Below, piece by piece: positions 1-5,918 of a DNA stretch of 7,267 nucleotides. The stretch is from Candidatus Krumholzibacteriia bacterium. Its GTDB lineage: Bacteria > Krumholzibacteriota > Krumholzibacteriia > Krumholzibacteriales > Krumholzibacteriaceae. Position 1 is the first letter of the stretch. Each line of letters opens with the position of its first letter. The notes under the pieces are model-generated. The model was not told the origin of the DNA. It saw only the letters and a list, made by a program, of their open reading frames with translations, and searched no databases. Where the stretch lies: the NCBI GenBank assembly GCA_026387805.1, contig JAPLKY010000382.1, forward strand, positions 1 through 7,267, in the 5' to 3' direction. The translations under genes were made by a program, and so were the position numbers.

Positions 1-57
1 GCGCTCCTCGACGTCGAGCGCGTCGATGACGGCGGGATGGAACGGTCGTACGCTCAT
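1..57 (-). CDS. pyrF: 5' end of the next pyr-operon gene, probably orotidine 5'-phosphate decarboxylase (partial)
   Basis: Only the first 19 codons are in the window; they read MSVRPFHPAVIDALDVEER and the frame is open to the edge. The ATG (57-55) follows the pyrD stop codon with no gap (TGAATG). A GAGGGAGG ribosome binding site lies inside the end of pyrD, its GGAGG core (67-63) five bases before the ATG, so the start is well supported and translation is probably coupled to pyrD. The segment IDALDVEE resembles the first beta strand of PyrF (usually IVALDV...), which carries the substrate-binding Asp. pyrF follows pyrD in Bacillus-type operons. PyrF would decarboxylate OMP to UMP, the last step of the pathway. 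The identity rests on a very short match plus context; PyrE or another gene is possible. That a gene starts here is much surer than its name. Confidence 0.5.
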   Translation of the reverse strand, partial: MSVRPFHPAVIDALDVEER

Positions 58-954
58 TCAGCCCTCCCTCGATGACGATTTCGCGCCGATAGCGCCGGGA
101 ATCCCCTTCTTCGCGAGCGCCGCGGCGATGCGCTCGGGCAGGCCCGGATCGTAGAAGATCGCCGTTCCGACCTGAACGGCCGAGGCTCCCGCGGCGAAGA
201 ACTTCTCCGCGTCCTCCACCGAGGAAATCCCCCCGGCCCCGATGACGGGGATATCGACCGCGCGCGTTATCTTCCACACCGCGTCGAGCGCCACGGGCAG
301 AATCGCGGGACCGGAAAGGCCCGCTCTCACGCGCCGGAAAACGGGCGCACGGAGACCGGGGCAGAGCTCCGCGCCGACGACCGTGTTGATCGCGGTGAGC
401 GCGTGCGCGCCCGCATCCGCGGCGGCGACCGCGAGGGCGGCCACGTCGCTCGCGTTCGGCGTGAGTTTCGCGATGATCGTCTTCCCCTCGAGCGTCTCGA
501 CCGCGCGCCGCACGTACTTCCCGAGAAGCTCGCGGTCGCTCCCGACCGCCATACCCCCCCGCTCGACGTTGGGGCACGAGAGGTTGATCTCGAAAACGTC
601 CGCGGCGGCGCACGCGGAGGCCGTATCGAGGAGGCCGCAGTAGTCGTCCCAGCCCTCGGCGCCGAGACTCACGATCGGCTTCCCTCCCGCGGCGACGAGC
701 GCGGGAAGCTTCTCGGCGAAGAAGGCCTCTGCTCCCACGTTCTCGAGCCCGATGCTGTTGAGAAGTCCCGCGTTCGTCTCCCAGAGTCTCCGACCGGGAT
801 TGCCGGCTCTCGGACGGAGCGTTATCGTCTTCGTGACGACGCCGCCGAGCCGGTCGAGCCTGATGAAGTCCGAGTATTCCGTGCCGTAGCCGGCCGGACC
901 CGACGCGAGGAAGACGCGGTTCCTGAAGACGGCGGAACCGATCGAGAGCTTCAT
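58..954 (-). CDS. pyrD: Dihydroorotate dehydrogenase, class 1B catalytic subunit
   Basis: PyrD oxidises dihydroorotate to orotate on FMN in the cytoplasm, the fourth step of UMP synthesis. The 298-residue product has the usual length and the class 1 signatures: the substrate/FMN region NAGLLNSIGLEN (61-72), NLSCPN (124-129) with the class 1 catalytic Cys127, AKLTPN (162-167), INT (189-191), the LSGPAI loop (213-218), and the phosphate-binding segments GAGGI (239-243) and VGTAIF (262-267). Cys rather than Ser as the base excludes the membrane-bound, quinone-linked class 2 enzyme. The adjacent pyrK marks it as class 1B, which passes electrons through PyrK to NAD+. The frame stays open far upstream, but the start is set at ATG 954, because the family homology begins there (MKLSIGSAVFRNRVFLASGPAGYG spans residues 1-24), pyrK ends 11 nt before it, and GAAGGG precedes it by 7 nt. 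It abuts the next gene without a gap. Confidence 0.96.
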   Translation of the reverse strand: MKLSIGSAVFRNRVFLASGPAGYGTEYSDFIRLDRLGGVVTKTITLRPRAGNPGRRLWETNAGLLNSIGLENVGAEAFFAEKLPALVAAGGKPIVSLGAEGWDDYCGLLDTASACAAADVFEINLSCPNVERGGMAVGSDRELLGKYVRRAVETLEGKTIIAKLTPNASDVAALAVAAADAGAHALTAINTVVGAELCPGLRAPVFRRVRAGLSGPAILPVALDAVWKITRAVDIPVIGAGGISSVEDAEKFFAAGASAVQVGTAIFYDPGLPERIAAALAKKGIPGAIGAKSSSREG

Positions 955-961
955 GCCCGTT

Positions 962-967
962 CCCTTC
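962..967 (-). promoter_or_regulatory. Ribosome binding site of pyrD
   Basis: GAAGGG on the minus strand, 7 nt before the pyrD ATG at 954. It overlaps the last bases of the pyrK stop region. Stronger GGAGG cores lie just upstream inside the 9-bp repeat, the nearest (975-971) 16 nt from the ATG, which is too far for ideal use. The site supports ATG 954 rather than an upstream start. Confidence 0.6.
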
Positions 968-1790
968 ACTCCTCCCACTCCTCCCACTCCTCCCAGGCGA
1001 TATCCTCCGCCATGAAAACCGTTCCGTCGCTGCACACGGTTCTGAGCGCCACCGCGCCCGCGCCCTTGACGGGCACCGCGCAGCCGCGACACGCGCCGAC
1101 GCCGCACGCCATGATCGATTCGAGCGACGTGTAATGCGCCCGGAAAACGCCCCGGGTCGCTCCGACGAGAGCCCGAACCATCCCCCGCGGCCCGCATGAA
1201 TAGAGCGTCCCGGCGGGAAGCCGCTTCTTTCGCGCGAGATCGCGGCACAGAGCCACGACGTCTCCGCGGAATCCCGATGAGCCGTCGAGCGTGGCGAATC
1301 TGCATTCGGAGAAATCCCGCATCACGAGATCGCGGAGCAGTTCGCCGCGGCTTCCGGCCCCGTAGAGAATGCACGTCTCCGAGAGAATGCGTTTTCGGCG
1401 CCAAAGGCGGGCGGCGAAGAGAAGAGGCGCGAGCCCCGTTCCTCCCGCGATAAAGATCGCCGAGCCCCCTTCCGGCTCGGGAAACGAGGATCCGCCGAGC
1501 GGGCCCATGAGATCGATCGCGTCCCCCGGCTTTCGCGCGGCGATCTCCGCCGAGCCGCGCCCGACCGCTTTGAGCAGAATGGAAAGCGTTTTCGGCGCGA
1601 GATCCATGATGCTGTACGGACGGCGCAGGAGCGGCACCGGAGAATCGGACACGCGTATCGAGACGAACTGACCGGGGCGCGCGTCGGGAAATCCGTCGGG
1701 CCGCTCGATGACGAGAAGGGAACATGACGGGGAGAGTCGCGCGTTCCTCTTCAGGAGGGCGGTATAGCAGCCCCGGCCGCTCGAGATCAT
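966..1790 (-). CDS. pyrK: Dihydroorotate dehydrogenase electron-transfer subunit (FAD, [2Fe-2S])
   Basis: PyrK takes electrons from the FMN of PyrD through a [2Fe-2S] cluster and FAD to NAD+, forming a PyrD2-PyrK2 complex in the cytoplasm. The 274-residue product has the expected layout: an N-terminal ferredoxin-reductase FAD domain (about 1-100) with the FAD motif RRPYSI (56-61), an NAD-binding domain (about 108-220) with GGTGLAP (116-122) and SCGP (198-201), and a C-terminal cluster motif C229-x4-C234-x2-C237-x15-C253 within ESIMACGVGACRGCAVP. All four cluster cysteines are present. The start is ATG 1790, which overlaps the stop of the TPR gene (ATGA) and has AAGGAGG 6 nt upstream; the open frame before it is a shadow of the TPR gene. 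The protein ends in an odd acidic-aromatic tail, three WEE units (residues 266-274), encoded by a 9-bp repeat. pyrD follows after 11 nt. Confidence 0.95.
   Translation of the reverse strand: MISSGRGCYTALLKRNARLSPSCSLLVIERPDGFPDARPGQFVSIRVSDSPVPLLRRPYSIMDLAPKTLSILLKAVGRGSAEIAARKPGDAIDLMGPLGGSSFPEPEGGSAIFIAGGTGLAPLLFAARLWRRKRILSETCILYGAGSRGELLRDLVMRDFSECRFATLDGSSGFRGDVVALCRDLARKKRLPAGTLYSCGPRGMVRALVGATRGVFRAHYTSLESIMACGVGACRGCAVPVKGAGAVALRTVCSDGTVFMAEDIAWEEWEEWEE
968..994 (-). repeat. Three perfect tandem copies of a 9-bp unit at the 3' end of pyrK
   Basis: On the minus strand the unit is TGGGAGGAG, encoding W-E-E three times directly before the pyrK stop; on the plus strand it can be phased as ACTCCTCCC at 968-976, 977-985 and 986-994 (the stop codon's A-T edge is shared). 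Each copy contains a GGAGG core like a ribosome binding site, just upstream of pyrD. The unit is a multiple of three, so copy-number changes would keep the frame. Confidence 0.9.
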
Positions 1791-3436
1791 CCGACCCCTC
1801 CTTGCTTCGCCGGATTCAGCGTATCGACGGGCGCGGGGACCGGGAGCGCGCCCGGCTCCGCGCGCGCGCCGCCCAGGGTATCGGGTGGCGCCGGAGCGGC
1901 CGGCGAGAACTTGGATGCCGCCGTGGTATCGACGAGCGCCGGCCTGGACGCCGCAGCGGTATCGACCGGCGCCGTCTTGGACGCCGCCGTGGTATCCGCC
2001 TTGAGTGCCGCCGTGGTATCGGCGAGCGCCGAATCCCGGTAGGCCTGAAGATACGCTCTGAGAGAATCGGCCCCGACGAGGCTCAGCTGATACAGGGCTC
2101 CCTTCGCCTGGTACGAGCGCGGATACCGCTCGATGAGCGCGCGGTACCGCTCGATCGCCGTCTCCTTTTCGCGGAGCCTGTTCTGATTGATCCACGCGAT
2201 GGCGTAGGCCGCTTTCGGCGCGACGGGCGTTTCGGGAAAACTGTCGAGAATGGCCGTGTACCCCGCGAGCGCCATCGGGATGTCCTCAAGCCGGGTCAAT
2301 TGAATCTCCGCGGCGATGAAACGCTTCTCCGCCGCCTGCGCCGCGCTCTCCCCTTTGCCCGCGGACTTCTGCAGATCGAGGAGACGCTTGATGCTGCTGC
2401 TTCTCTCGAGGGAAACAGGGGCGAAATCGGAATTCGCGTACTCGTTTCCGACCTTGGCGAATGCATCCGCCGCGAGCCTCAACGAGTCGAGGCGTTCCTG
2501 GTAGATGATGCCGATGCGATAGTACGCTTCCGCCGAATAGGTCGATTTCGGATACTTCGCGCCGACCTCCCGGTACGCGACGAGCGCCCGGGGAAGGGAA
2601 TCCATGCACTCGTAGCTCGCGGCCCGTCCGAGGAGCAGCGGCGGTATCTCGAGGTTCGCCGTCGCCTTCGCGAGGAGTCCATCGAAGAGGGCGAGCGCCT
2701 CGACGCATCCTCCGGTCTTCGCGAGGCATTCGCCGAGGGCGAGCGATATCTCGTATCGCCGTTCCCATGGGATTCCCTTTCGGAGCACTCTTCGATAGCT
2801 CTCCGCCGCTTTCTCCCAATCCCCGCGCCCGCGGAAGAGCTCCGCGCTCTTGAGACGCGACTCGTCGACGATCTCCTTCTTCTTTGCTTCGGCCGCGACG
2901 ATGCCGTAATACGCGAGCGCCCCCTCGTAATCCTCGAGAGCGCGCTTGACGTCCCCGCCGAGGAACAGCGCATCGAAGCGCAGCTCGTGTCGCGGATACT
3001 CTTTGAGAAACCGGTCGGCGTACACGAGCGCCTGGGCGTCGTCCTTCTTCAGGTGATAGGCGAGCGCGAGCCAGTATATCGACCGAGGCACGTAGTCGCT
3101 TTGCGGAAAATTCGTCAGGATCTCCTGGAATTTCCGAATCGCCTTATCGTACTCCTCCTGCTTGACGAGCGCGGTCCCCATGAGGAACATCGCGTCGTCG
3201 ATCCAGCGGCTCTTCGGATAATCCTGGACCATCTGCGCGCACTTCTTCACGACTTCCTTGTATTTTTCGCGTTGCTCGCGGGCCGCGCCTTCGGTCTCGC
3301 TCGCCTTCTCGGCTTCCCGATAGATCCGGCGCGCGTTGTAGAGCGTATTGAAATAGGCGCACGATTGCATCGATGCCGCGGCAACGAGCGCGGCGACGGC
3401 ACACGCGCGGGCAATACGGGTCGCGCGAAGGTTCAT
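1787..3436 (-). CDS. TPR-repeat lipoprotein, BamD/YbgF-like, of unknown function
   Basis: A 549-residue protein with an export signal: basic MNLRATRIAR, a hydrophobic stretch (11-24) and a lipobox-like SMQSC with Cys26 as the probable lipidated residue (not an ideal LAGC box). The next residues, AYFNTLYNARR, are a sequence I associate with envelope TPR proteins of FCB-type bacteria. Helical TPR-like units fill about 55-455, for example around DYPKSRWIDDAMFLMG (72-87), EEYDKAIRKFQEILTNFPQS (94-113), KYPKSTYSAEAYYRIGIIYQ (294-313) and AIERYRALIERYPRSYQAKG (427-446). The tail (about 470-549) is low-complexity Ala/Pro/Thr with DTTAA repeats and is probably disordered. BamD-like and YbgF/CpoB-like proteins act in outer membrane assembly or envelope integrity; which role applies here is unknown. 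The start is ATG 3436 with AAGGAA 7 nt upstream. It sits between pyrC (13 nt gap) and pyrK (4-nt overlap), an unexpected place for an envelope gene. Confidence 0.85.
   Translation of the reverse strand: MNLRATRIARACAVAALVAAASMQSCAYFNTLYNARRIYREAEKASETEGAAREQREKYKEVVKKCAQMVQDYPKSRWIDDAMFLMGTALVKQEEYDKAIRKFQEILTNFPQSDYVPRSIYWLALAYHLKKDDAQALVYADRFLKEYPRHELRFDALFLGGDVKRALEDYEGALAYYGIVAAEAKKKEIVDESRLKSAELFRGRGDWEKAAESYRRVLRKGIPWERRYEISLALGECLAKTGGCVEALALFDGLLAKATANLEIPPLLLGRAASYECMDSLPRALVAYREVGAKYPKSTYSAEAYYRIGIIYQERLDSLRLAADAFAKVGNEYANSDFAPVSLERSSSIKRLLDLQKSAGKGESAAQAAEKRFIAAEIQLTRLEDIPMALAGYTAILDSFPETPVAPKAAYAIAWINQNRLREKETAIERYRALIERYPRSYQAKGALYQLSLVGADSLRAYLQAYRDSALADTTAALKADTTAASKTAPVDTAAASRPALVDTTAASKFSPAAPAPPDTLGGARAEPGALPVPAPVDTLNPAKQGGVG
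1797..1803 (-). promoter_or_regulatory. Strong ribosome binding site of pyrK inside the TPR gene
   Basis: AAGGAGG, a full match to the anti-Shine-Dalgarno core, lies 6 nt before ATG 1790. It is embedded in the last codons of the TPR lipoprotein gene. Together with the ATGA overlap (1790-1787) this decides the pyrK start and implies translational coupling. Confidence 0.85.
1913..2020 (-). repeat. Imperfect tandem repeat encoding DTTAA units in the TPR protein tail
   Basis: A 14-bp core, GCCGCCGTGGTATC on the plus strand, occurs exactly at 1917-1930, 1983-1996 and 2007-2020 and with two mismatches at 1950-1963, giving periods of 33, 33 and 24 bp. It encodes DTTAAL, DTTAAS, DTAAAS and DTTAAS (residues 473-508). 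Later PDTL and VDTL segments look like decayed copies. All periods keep the frame. Confidence 0.85.
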
Positions 3437-3443
3437 CGCACGA

Positions 3444-3449
3444 TTCCTT
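3444..3449 (-). promoter_or_regulatory. Ribosome binding site of the TPR lipoprotein gene
   Basis: AAGGAA lies 7 nt before ATG 3436, directly after the pyrC stop codon (3452-3450). It supports the chosen start and the signal-peptide reading of the N-terminus. Confidence 0.65.
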
Positions 3450-4748
3450 TCAAACGGCGCTCTGCCATTTCCCCTCGAGGAACACCCCCTGGACCCTTCC
3501 GGTGAACCGGGCGCCGACGAGCGGCGTGTTCTTCGATCTCGATCGAATGAGGCGTTTTTCGAACGTCCATTCCTCGGCCGGATCGATAAGAACGAGATCC
3601 GCCGGCGCTTCCCTGGCGATGCGGCCGCCGGGGAGCCCGAGCGTCGCCGCGGGCTTGATCGTCATGAGCTTCACGAGATCGAGAAGGTCGATGACGCCCT
3701 TCGCGACGAGCTCCGTATGGAGCTGGGCGAAGGCCGTCTCGAGGCCGATCATGCCGGCGGGCGCCTCGTCGAATTCGACGTCCTTGTCGATCTCGCTGTG
3801 GGGCGCGTGATCGGTGGCGACGCAATCGATCGTGCCGTCGAGAAGACCCGCGCGGAGAGCCTCGACATCCTTCACGCCCCGCAGCGGCGGATTCACCTTG
3901 AGATTCGCGTCGTACCCGTCGAGAAGACGGTCGTCGAGCGTAAGGTGATGCGGGGTCGCCTCGGCGGTGATCCTCGTGCCTTTCTTCTTCGCCCTCCGCA
4001 CGAGCTCGACGGCGCCCGCCGTCGAGACGTGCGCGACGTGGAGCCGCGCGCCGGTGAGCTGGGCCAGCATGCAATCGCGCGAGACCGCTATCTCCTCCGC
4101 GGCGGCGGGCGAGCCTTTGAGCCCGAGACGCGTCGAGGTGTAACCCTCGTTCATCTGGGACGAGGACGCGAGAAACGCGTCCTCGCAATGGGATATGACG
4201 GGGAGCGCATGGAGGTTCGCGTACTCGAGCGCGGAGCGCATAACCTGGCTGTTCGTCACGTACGCGCCGTCGTCGCTCAACGCGACGACGCCCGCGCGCT
4301 TGAGATGGTAATATTCGTTGATGATCTCACCGAGGCGCCCTTTCGTGAGCGCGCCCGCGACGTACACGCGGCATCGCCCGACCTGCTGCGCGCGGCAGGA
4401 GATATATTCGACGACGCTCGGATCGTCGATCGCGGGATTGGTGTTCGCCATGCAGACGACGCTCGTGTAGCCGCCCGCGGCGGCCGCGGCCGACCCGGTC
4501 TCGATCGTTTCCTTCTCCTCGTATCCCGGCTCGCGCAGGTGCGCGTGGAGATCGACGAATCCGGGCGCCAGCACGAAGCGCTCGGCGTCGAGAACGGGAA
4601 GATCCGTTTCGACGCTTTTCTGCCAGACGATCTCGGCGATCCTCCCTTTCTGCACGCATACCGAGCCGACGCGGATCCGCTCCGCCTCGGGGTCGGCGAT
4701 TCTCGCGCCCGCGATCCAGAATTCCCGTTTGTCCTTCCAGTCGATCAT
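3450..4748 (-). CDS. pyrC: Dihydroorotase (class I)
   Basis: PyrC cyclises carbamoyl-aspartate to dihydroorotate, the third step of UMP synthesis, in the cytoplasm. The 432-residue protein is an amidohydrolase-fold enzyme of the class I length. Visible active-site elements are the metal motif DLHAHLREPG (66-75) with His68 and His70, substrate-binding ANTNP (101-105), SDDGAYV (158-164) whose Asp takes the bridging place in class I enzymes, SHCED (186-190) with His187, LHVAHVST (236-243) with His237 and His240, EATPHH (263-268), and ATDHAPH (311-317) with Asp313. All expected ligands are present, so this is a catalytic enzyme and not one of the inactive PyrC-like partners of some PyrB proteins. 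An ATG six codons upstream (4766) is possible, but GAGGAG lies 5 nt before ATG 4748 and would fall inside the longer version, so 4748 is preferred. The gap to pyrB is 28 nt. Confidence 0.96.
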   Translation of the reverse strand: MIDWKDKREFWIAGARIADPEAERIRVGSVCVQKGRIAEIVWQKSVETDLPVLDAERFVLAPGFVDLHAHLREPGYEEKETIETGSAAAAAGGYTSVVCMANTNPAIDDPSVVEYISCRAQQVGRCRVYVAGALTKGRLGEIINEYYHLKRAGVVALSDDGAYVTNSQVMRSALEYANLHALPVISHCEDAFLASSSQMNEGYTSTRLGLKGSPAAAEEIAVSRDCMLAQLTGARLHVAHVSTAGAVELVRRAKKKGTRITAEATPHHLTLDDRLLDGYDANLKVNPPLRGVKDVEALRAGLLDGTIDCVATDHAPHSEIDKDVEFDEAPAGMIGLETAFAQLHTELVAKGVIDLLDLVKLMTIKPAATLGLPGGRIAREAPADLVLIDPAEEWTFEKRLIRSRSKNTPLVGARFTGRVQGVFLEGKWQSAV

Positions 4749-4753
4749 TGAAT

Positions 4754-4759
4754 CTCCTC
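4754..4759 (-). promoter_or_regulatory. Ribosome binding site deciding the pyrC start
   Basis: GAGGAG on the minus strand, 5 nt before ATG 4748. The alternative ATG at 4766 has no such site upstream, so this site decides for the shorter, 432-residue PyrC. Confidence 0.75.
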
Positions 4760-4776
4760 TATGCAAAAGCCTGCCG

Positions 4777-5727
4777 CTATTCGGGGGTTCCCGACTCGAA
4801 GCTCCCGCCCGCGACGAGGAAGAGAACCGCCATGCGCACGGCGACGCCGTTCGTCACCTGCTCGAGAATGACCGCGCGATCGCCGTCGGCGACCTCCTGG
4901 GCGATCTCGACCCCCCGGTTCATCGGACCGGGATGCATGACGATGCAGTGCTCCGGGGCCGATTCGAGCACCTCCGGCGTCACGCCGAACACCTCGAAGT
5001 ACTCGCGCATGCTCGGAAACAGCCGGGCCTTCTGGCGCTCGAGCTGGATTCTGAGAATGTTTATGGCGTCCGCTCCGGCAATCGCCTTGCGGATGTCGTA
5101 CTCGACCGTCACGCCGCCCTCGCCGAGGCTCTCGATCTCGGCGGGCATCATCGTCGACGGTCCGCACACGGTGACCTTCGCGCCCACCTTCGTGAGCCCC
5201 CAGATGTTCGAGCGGGCCACGCGGCTGTGCATGATGTCGCCGATGATCGTCACGTTCCTGCCGCCGAGGTGCCCAAGGTGCTGGCGCATCGTCATCATGT
5301 CGAGAAGCCCCTGTGTCGGATGCTCGTGCTGCCCGTCCCCCGCGTTGACGATGGAGGCGTCGAGAAAATTCGCGAGGAACCGATGGGCTCCCGACGAACC
5401 GTGCCGCATGACGACCATGTCGACTTTCATCGCGCGGATGTTCTCGACGGTATCGCGGAGCGTCTCCCCCTTCGAAACGGACGAGCCGGTCTTCGAGAAG
5501 CTCACCGTATCGGCGCTCAGACGTTTCTCGGCGAGCTCGAAACTGATCCGCGTCCGCGTGCTGTTCTCGTAGAAGACGTTCGCGATCGTCTTCCCCCGGA
5601 GCGCGGGAACCTTCTTGATCGGCCGCTCGGAGATCTCCTTGAACGTATCAGCCGTATCGAGGATCGTCGTGATCTCCTCGGCGGCGAGCTCTTCGAGACC
5701 GAGAAGGTGCTTTCTGTTAAACGGCAC
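4777..5727 (-). CDS. pyrB: Aspartate carbamoyltransferase catalytic subunit
   Basis: PyrB condenses carbamoyl phosphate with aspartate, the committed step of pyrimidine synthesis. With the chosen start the product is 316 residues, normal for the family. Motifs in order: the N-terminal helix NRKHLLGLEEL (4-14), the carbamoyl-phosphate loop ENSTRTR (54-60), SKGETLRDT (85-93) with the catalytic Ser/Lys loop, MRHG (107-110), the HPTQ signature (136-139), GDIMHSRVARSN (163-174), RIQLER (226-231) for aspartate binding, and HPGPMNRG (265-272). No pyrI regulatory gene is visible nearby. The frame stays open to an ATG at 5877, but that start would overlap pyrR and add about 50 residues unlike the family. 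GTG 5727 is preferred, since family homology begins there and AAGGGGG lies 9 nt upstream. A 98-nt gap containing a long hairpin separates it from pyrR. Confidence 0.94.
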   Translation of the reverse strand: MPFNRKHLLGLEELAAEEITTILDTADTFKEISERPIKKVPALRGKTIANVFYENSTRTRISFELAEKRLSADTVSFSKTGSSVSKGETLRDTVENIRAMKVDMVVMRHGSSGAHRFLANFLDASIVNAGDGQHEHPTQGLLDMMTMRQHLGHLGGRNVTIIGDIMHSRVARSNIWGLTKVGAKVTVCGPSTMMPAEIESLGEGGVTVEYDIRKAIAGADAINILRIQLERQKARLFPSMREYFEVFGVTPEVLESAPEHCIVMHPGPMNRGVEIAQEVADGDRAVILEQVTNGVAVRMAVLFLVAGGSFESGTPE

Positions 5728-5736
5728 GGTGAGCTT

Positions 5737-5743
5737 CCCCCTT
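5737..5743 (-). promoter_or_regulatory. Ribosome binding site of pyrB
   Basis: AAGGGGG on the minus strand (one mismatch to AAGGAGG), 9 nt before the GTG at 5727. It is the main support for the GTG start, with the alignment of residues 4-14 to the family N-terminus. Confidence 0.55.
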
Positions 5744-5765
5744 CCTGAAACCTGCGCCGGCCGGG

Positions 5766-5821
5766 CCAGGGGAAACGGGACTCCTGAGGACGCCCCGCCT
5801 CCCCGTTTCCCGGATACCTGG
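5766..5821 (-). promoter_or_regulatory. Long hairpin in the pyrR-pyrB intergenic region, possible attenuator or processing element
   Basis: The arms GGGAAACGGG (5811-5802 on the transcript strand) and CCCGTTTCCC (5779-5770) are perfect 10-bp complements. Inside the 22-nt loop GAGG (5801-5798) can pair with CCTC (5789-5786). Outside, CCAG (5821-5818) can pair with CTGG (5769-5766) if a 6-nt bulge is allowed. No U-run follows the 3' arm, so it is not a standard intrinsic terminator. In Bacillus, PyrR-controlled attenuators lie between the first genes of the operon, including before pyrB, so the position is suggestive. I do not see the usual PyrR-binding loop sequence here. A role in mRNA stability or translation of pyrB is equally possible. 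Confidence 0.55.
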
Positions 5822-5825
5822 GCCG

Positions 5826-5918
5826 CTATTTCTTCTTTCCGCAGCCCTTTTTCGTCTTCTTCGCCTTCGGTCCGCACACGGATTTCTTGGCGACTTTCTT
5901 TTTCGCTTTCGCGGGCAT
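5826..5918 (-). CDS. Possible separately translated 30-residue lysine-rich peptide (in-frame internal start in pyrR)
   Basis: An ATG at 5918 in the pyrR frame is preceded by AAAGGAG at a 5-nt spacing, a better ribosome binding site than that of pyrR itself. From here 30 codons run to the shared TAG stop. The peptide begins MPAKAKKKVAKKS and ends KKGCGKKK, with 14 Lys and two Cys and no acidic residues. Such composition is like small histone-H1-like or other nucleic-acid-binding basic tails, but no family is recognised. It could be an independent small gene that became fused when pyrR lost its stop, a second product from the same frame, or simply the PyrR tail with a chance ribosome binding site. 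Confidence 0.35.
   Translation of the reverse strand: MPAKAKKKVAKKSVCGPKAKKTKKGCGKKK

Noticed and set aside
242..1134. Plus-strand open frames opposite pyrD and the end of pyrK
   Set aside because: They lie antisense to well-supported genes, have Arg/Ala/Ser-rich composition typical of GC-rich shadow frames, and show no family motif.
955..1725. Upstream extension of the pyrD frame to a 555-residue product
   Set aside because: The extra 257 residues are a shadow of pyrK, rich in Arg, and the PyrD family begins at ATG 954 with its own ribosome binding site.
1724..3505. A 593-codon plus-strand open frame opposite the TPR lipoprotein gene
   Set aside because: It is long, but extremely rich in Arg, Leu and Glu with no recognisable domain, while the opposite strand encodes a signal peptide, TPR units and coupled start and stop signals.
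3717..4751. A 344-codon plus-strand open frame opposite pyrC
   Set aside because: It is the reverse-frame shadow of a dihydroorotase with all its metal ligands; no motif, and it ends where pyrC begins.
4729..5748. A 339-codon plus-strand open frame opposite pyrB
   Set aside because: It is rich in Arg, His and Asp with no family resemblance, and lies wholly opposite a confident aspartate carbamoyltransferase gene.
5728..5825. Classical PyrR-binding anti-antiterminator in the pyrR-pyrB gap
   Set aside because: The region contains ATCC and GAGGC fragments, but not at the spacing of the known PyrR-binding loop, and there is no following terminator with a U-tract.
5728..5877. Upstream start of pyrB at ATG 5877 giving a 366-residue protein
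   Set aside because: It would overlap the pyrR 3' end by 52 nt and add about 50 low-complexity residues; the segment is the intergenic hairpin region. A weak direct similarity between CAGGTATCCGGGAAACGGGG and CAGGTTTCAGGAAGGGGG there was also judged too imperfect to call a repeat.
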